A DNA stretch of 45,507 nt, from contig NZ_CAJXPA010000014.1 of assembly GCF_913058035.1 (NCBI RefSeq), positions 1 to 45,507 of the forward strand, given 5' to 3'. The translations under genes were made by a program, and so were the position numbers. Positions within the stretch are counted from its first letter, which is position 1, and each line of letters starts with the position of its first letter. Below the pieces are notes generated by a model. It did not search any database. It worked only from the letters and a program-made list of their open reading frames with translations, and had not been told where the DNA came from. The DNA is from an uncultured Paraglaciecola sp. Lineage in GTDB: Bacteria; Pseudomonadota; Gammaproteobacteria; Enterobacterales; Alteromonadaceae. Of this stretch, positions 42,223-45,507 are shown piece after piece.

Positions 42223-43605
42223 ATGATGACAAAGATCTCACCCCTGAAACTATGGCTGGTTACGATTGCTCAAATAAAGTACCAGGCAAAGTATGCCTTG
42301 GTAGGTTCAATCTTCGGCTGTGTTTTTTTAGCAGTGGCGTGGGCTATTGAGCTGTTTAGCTCAGGCTTGATGCCAACAATTGCTAACATTATTCTGATAC
42401 ATTTAGATAATCCAATCATTTATATTGTTGATACGGCCCCGCTTGTATTGGGTTTTACCTTCTATTATCTCGGTACTGTGCATGCTCGCCTCGACGCGGA
42501 AGCTAAAAGTCAGCGGGACAGTGGTGCTCGATTTAGGGCACTGATGGATTCCGCTTTTGACGCTATTATTATTATTAATGCGCAGGGCGCAGTGATGGAT
42601 TTTAATGCAGCCGCTGAAGGAATTTTTGGCTACCAAAGGCGGCAGGTTCTTGGTATCGCTCTAGCGGATCTGATTATCCCGCATCGTTATCGTGAAGCGC
42701 ATGGTCAAGGTTTAAAGATGTTTCTTAAAACAGGTAAAGGGCCGCTGATTGGCCAGCGTTTTGAAATAGAGGCTTTGCATCATGATGGACATGAATTTCC
42801 GGTCGAGGTGGCTGTTGAAAAATACGAAGTTGTAATAGGGACGGAAAAAAAAGCTGCGTTCGTCGGATTCATCCGTAATATTAGTGAGCGCAAAGAAGCT
42901 GCTGCCAATCTTATCCAATCTTCCAAACTGGCAATATTAGGAGAAATGGCGACGTCAGTCGCCCATGAATTGAACCAGCCGCTGAACGTTATTCGTATGG
43001 CCGCTGGGAATAGCCGCCGAAAAGTGTCTGAAGGTACTGCTGACGCTGAATACCTCAACTATAAGCTGCTGCGTATTGAGGAACAGACCGCACGAGCGGC
43101 GACAATTATCGATCACATGCGGATGTTCGGGCGGCAGGCGACAGAACTTCCTGGATCTATTGATCCTCGAGTTGTGGTGGTTAATGCGCTTGATCTTGTG
43201 AGTGAGCAATTGAGATTGGCTGGAATTGAGGTTAGGACGGTGCTGGCGGAAGACTGTGCGTATGTTTTGGGCCACGCCATTCAAATGGAGCAAGTCATTT
43301 TGAACCTCCTCACTAATGCCCGAGATGCCATAGATGAAAGCGAAGATCGGGCGAAAATCACATTGCGAGTATTTGAAGGCGATAAAGTTGTCCATATTAC
43401 AGTCCAGGATAATGGCGGGGGTATTCCCAGCGATGTTCTGCACCGCATCTTCGAGCCGTTCTACACGACCAAGGAAATGGGCAAAGGAACGGGTTTGGGG
43501 CTGTCTGTCAGTTACGGCATTGTTCGTGATATGAAGGGAACGATTATCGCTGAGAACATCGATGATGGTGCCCGGTTCACAATTACATTACCGATGTTTA
43601 GTTAA
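42223..43605 (+). CDS. Membrane PAS-domain sensor histidine kinase
   Basis: A 460-residue histidine kinase from ATG 42223 (GGAGG and AAGGGA upstream; a TTG frame opens at 42190). Two membrane helices (ALVGSIFGCVFLAVAWAIEL and a second near residues 58-78) are followed by a PAS domain (FRALMDSAFDAIIIINAQGA to VAFVGFIRNISERKEAA, residues about 104-228). The HisKA box is MATSVAHELNQPLNVIRMAA, with the phospho-acceptor His. The ATPase domain has QVILNLLTNARDAID (N box), VQDNGGGIP and GKGTGLGLSVSYGIV (G boxes). It resembles DctB/FixL-type kinases. No receiver protein follows; a 14-codon frame with a good ribosome site may be its remnant. GC in sampled rows is higher than in the catabolic block. 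Confidence 0.9.
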   Translation: MMTKISPLKLWLVTIAQIKYQAKYALVGSIFGCVFLAVAWAIELFSSGLMPTIANIILIHLDNPIIYIVDTAPLVLGFTFYYLGTVHARLDAEAKSQRDSGARFRALMDSAFDAIIIINAQGAVMDFNAAAEGIFGYQRRQVLGIALADLIIPHRYREAHGQGLKMFLKTGKGPLIGQRFEIEALHHDGHEFPVEVAVEKYEVVIGTEKKAAFVGFIRNISERKEAAANLIQSSKLAILGEMATSVAHELNQPLNVIRMAAGNSRRKVSEGTADAEYLNYKLLRIEEQTARAATIIDHMRMFGRQATELPGSIDPRVVVVNALDLVSEQLRLAGIEVRTVLAEDCAYVLGHAIQMEQVILNLLTNARDAIDESEDRAKITLRVFEGDKVVHITVQDNGGGIPSDVLHRIFEPFYTTKEMGKGTGLGLSVSYGIVRDMKGTIIAENIDDGARFTITLPMFS

Positions 43606-43631
43606 TATCGATTTTTAGAAGGAGAAGGTCC

Positions 43632-43673
43632 GTGTCAATTAAGATCCCTCGCGCTGATCTTCAGCATGAATGA
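43632..43673 (+). pseudogene. Possible truncated start of a partner gene
   Basis: AGAAGGAGAAGG lies just before GTG 43632, a very strong ribosome site placed 27 bases after the kinase stop. The frame reads SIKIPRADLQHE and stops at 43671-43673. A gene probably once began here, perhaps a response regulator, and was cut or replaced. No domain is recognisable in so few residues. Confidence 0.3.
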
Positions 43674-44032
43674 CGTTTTGAATCTTGTATTACCGCTTGT
43701 CTGTTGTGTTGAAGGCAGTCTTAAAATGGCTTAGTTCTGACATATATTCAGGCTCTATATTAGCGTTGGTTTAATCAACGCTGGCCTCTGATGAAGTCCG
43801 TGCCGGGTACCGCGTACCTTATCGCCTAAAAATACACCCACTCGGATTATTATCCTTGTCTTATTCTGGCTTTGATGAGGTAGGCTAGACCGTTTTCTTC
43901 ATCATATCCTGACTAAGCGGGTTGGGTGAAAAGTGTTATCCCGAGTCTTGCCTTCCATAACACCCACACAGGCTTGGTGCCTTTGTCCACAACGGAATTA
44001 AGCAAAACTGGGATAACGTAAACTGTTTCATA
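43674..44032. other. Non-coding stretch beside the IS110-family transposase
   Basis: No gene seen. It contains AGCGTTG (43762-43768) facing CAACGCT (43776-43782), and GGTAC (43806-43810) facing GTACC (43814-43818). It lies on the 3' side of the transposase gene, where IS1111-group elements encode their guide (bridge) RNA, so part of it may be the element's end. The element boundary is not visible to me. Confidence 0.35.
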
Positions 44033-45058
44033 TTATGCGCTCAGGTTGGCTGGTGTAACGCGATAGTGCTCTTGGCGAGAAAGTAATATCCAGATTAAAC
44101 GAGCCAAACGGTGAGCCATGGCGACTGCCACTTTATTAAGCGGTTTGGTTGCACGAAGTTTCAACGCCCACAAAGCTAATGGGTCTGTGCTTTTTGCTGC
44201 TCGGCTGACAAAGGCTCTCGCACCGTGTATCAATTGTTTACGTAAGTAACGGTCTCCACGCTTGGTTATGCCGCCCATTTTACTGATATTACCCGATGCA
44301 TGTTGTTTAGGCGTCAGACCTAACTACACTGCAAACTCCTTGGGGTTATTAAATGCTTGGCCTTTGTCGATGGCGGCTAACAACGCAGAAACATTAATCA
44401 CACCGATACCAGGAATACTGCGTAGGATTTTTCCGCTTTCACTTGCATCGACAAATTCACCTAACTGTTTTTCAATACCTTTGAGACGGTTAAGTGTGAT
44501 GTCATATTCGCTCAACATGTCTATCACCATATCTTGTAGTCGATGACTGTATTGAGGGTTATCTATCACACTGGTTAACCCATTTAGCAGGGCTTTGTGA
44601 CCACAAGGAAACACTACCCCAAACTCACTCAATAGCCCTCTAGCTTGATTACTCATCGCTGTTTTGTTTTTGATAAGTCGCTCACGGATACGATGTAAGC
44701 AGGATATTTCCTGTTGGTGCTCAGACTTCACCGGAACAAAGCGGATATGAGCTCGTTGGCTGGCTTCTGCTATGGCAAAGGCATCATTGTGGTCATTCTT
44801 GTTGCCTCGCACAAAGGGCGTGACATGTTGGGCAGGGATAAGCTTGGTATCATGGCCTAATTTCGCTATTTCTCGCCCCCAGTAATGAGATGATTAACAA
44901 GCCTCCATGACCACCACAGTCGGTGACTGCTGGCGCATAAAGTCGAGTAACTCATTGCGCTTTAACTTCTTATTAAACTGAGGTTTTATCTGCTCATTCA
45001 CCCCGCATACTTGAAATACATTCTTTGCTAAATCGATAGTAATTGTTTGAAGCTTCAT
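44033..45058 (-). pseudogene. IS110-family transposase, inactivated by two in-frame stops
   Basis: ATG 45058 to TAA at 44033 is exactly 342 codons in one frame. The N-terminal DEDD-type RuvC-like domain starts MKLQTITIDLAKNVFQVCGV, continues VVVMEAC, then has TAA at codon 55 (44894-44896) and resumes SSHYWGREIAKLGHDTKLIP and GNKNDHNDAFAIAEA. The transposase_20 domain has LLAAIDKGQAFNNPKEFAV, then TAG at codon 245 (44324-44326), then LGLTPKQHAS, KMGGITKRGDRYLRKQLIHG and RLARLIWILLS. The C-terminal Ser domain is retained. Sequence style suggests the IS1111 group (from memory). Two point changes and no frameshift indicate fairly recent inactivation, or possible suppression. Confidence 0.9.
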
Positions 45059-45061
45059 CTT

Positions 45062-45133
45062 GGACGTTCCCTATGTAAATAGTCTGGTTGAAAATACTAT
45101 TTTGGCGCATTGACGCCGTATTAGGGAGCGTCC
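45062..45133. repeat. Inverted repeat upstream of the transposase
   Basis: GGACGTTCCCTA (45062-45073) and TAGGGAGCGTCC (45122-45133) match at 11 of 12 bases and bracket 48 bases immediately 5' of the transposase start. This may be a structured part of the element's left end. Confidence 0.6.
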
Positions 45134-45257
45134 ATCTCATCACCCACATTAACAAACCAATCAACTCGTCAAACCAACATGAGTTGAGCACGGCATTAGT
45201 GAGGTAGAAACGTTTATTTCATTATCTTCGTCAGAAGGGCTGAATTAATGTGACTGT

Positions 45258-45283
45258 CCAGATAGCGTTTCCAGATAGCGTTC
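45258..45283 (+). repeat. 13-bp tandem duplication
   Basis: CCAGATAGCGTTT (45258-45270) is followed directly by CCAGATAGCGTTC (45271-45283). It lies between the IS remnant and a gene fragment. Confidence 0.7.
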
Positions 45284-45294
45284 TTTGGTGATAA

Positions 45295-45411
45295 AGGATT
45301 GATAAGGTTATTAAAAGTAGTGCAGACGAAACAACGTTATTTGAATGGATAACTCAGGCTATTAGTAATACCGATCCCCATAAACAATTAACTACTTTTC
45401 CTAACAAATAA
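45295..45411 (+). pseudogene. C-terminal gene fragment
   Basis: A frame without start codon, after TAA 45292-45294, reads RIDKVIKSSADETTLFEWIT then QAISNTDPHKQLTTFPNK and stops at 45409-45411, just before a hairpin. The composition is protein-like and the position before a terminator is right for a gene end, so this is probably what remains of a gene broken near the IS element. Family not recognised. Confidence 0.35.
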
Positions 45412-45413
45412 AA

Positions 45414-45435
45414 AAGCGACCACTTAAGGTCGCTT
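45414..45435. terminator. Bidirectional rho-independent terminator
   Basis: AAGCGACC (45414-45421) and GGTCGCTT (45428-45435), loop ACTTAA, with A-rich sequence before and T-rich after. It lies between the plus-strand fragment and the minus-strand outer-membrane protein gene and can serve both. Confidence 0.8.
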
Positions 45436-45458
45436 ATTTAGATTACTTTATGACTAAA

Positions 45459-45507
45459 CTAAAACTGGGTGTTATACCTAATACCAAATTCGCTCGCATC
45501 ATTACTT
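45459..45507 (-). CDS. C-terminus of an outer-membrane beta-barrel protein (cut by right edge)
   Basis: On the minus strand the last codons before TAG (45459-45461) read SNDASEFGIRYNTQF. An alternating strand ending in a terminal Phe is the assembly signal of outer-membrane barrels such as TonB receptors or porins. The gene continues beyond the window. Its stop lies 24 bases from a strong hairpin. Confidence 0.6.
   Translation of the reverse strand, partial: SNDASEFGIRYNTQF

Noticed and set aside
42955-43443. 162-residue minus-strand frame
   Set aside because: It lies inside the conserved HisKA/ATPase coding region on the other strand and has no domain of its own.

Overview
The window looks like chromosome from a marine, low-to-mid-GC gammaproteobacterium of the Alteromonadales (Paraglaciecola/Glaciecola-like). 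This rests on long TonB-dependent receptors of the Alteromonas type, a BCCT carrier, AT-rich spacers and the style of the catabolic enzymes; no rRNA or tRNA fixes the taxon. I saw no tRNA, rRNA or CRISPR array.

Most of the window (185-40038) is a catabolic island with almost no housekeeping genes. Block A (185-7786, +) is a TonB receptor, an SDR, a quinone-oxidoreductase-like enzyme, a type-B carboxylesterase and a BCCT carrier. Block B (8084-14229) has a secreted SGNH hydrolase, a regulator with two complete TetR modules in one chain, then an acyl-CoA ligase, a MaoC hydratase and an SDR, followed by a decayed SDR pseudogene. Block C (15077-21439) has two paralogous pairs of 3-hydroxyacyl-CoA dehydrogenase plus acetoacetate-decarboxylase-like protein, an aldehyde dehydrogenase and a divergent TetR regulator. 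Block D (21558-25079, -) has a gene remnant, an alpha/beta hydrolase, an SGNH hydrolase and a second type-B carboxylesterase whose start is damaged or unusual. Block E (25373-30335, +) has a GPH-type symporter, a second TonB receptor and a Crp/Fnr-family regulator. Block F (30556-37355, +) is a tight operon: Baeyer-Villiger monooxygenase, iron alcohol dehydrogenase, hotdog thioesterase, alpha/beta hydrolase, SDR and a 601-aa acyl-CoA dehydrogenase. A secreted HAD phosphatase and a thiolase follow on the minus strand.

Together the genes suggest import of a hydrophobic ester or ketone through the outer membrane, ester hydrolysis, alcohol-to-ketone oxidation, Baeyer-Villiger insertion of oxygen into the ketone, cleavage of the new ester, oxidation of the released alcohol and aldehyde, CoA activation, and beta-oxidation (acyl-CoA dehydrogenase, MaoC, SDR or HAD, thiolase). 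The substrate cannot be read from the sequence. Two sets of shared non-coding motifs tie the blocks together: an AAGTTCAA-centred element in both divergent spacers (10574, 10751, 25179, 25289), and a CCTAGG-centred palindrome ahead of the BVMO operon and the thiolase (30361, 40139).

From about 40250 the character changes to accessory DNA: non-coding hairpin-rich sequence, two small membrane-protein genes each followed by an integron attC-like structure, a PAS histidine kinase with no intact partner, an IS110-family transposase with two in-frame stops, a gene remnant, and the C-terminus of an outer-membrane protein running off the right edge. Short tandem repeats of 9-15 bp, each with a different unit, occur in many spacers and inside two genes.
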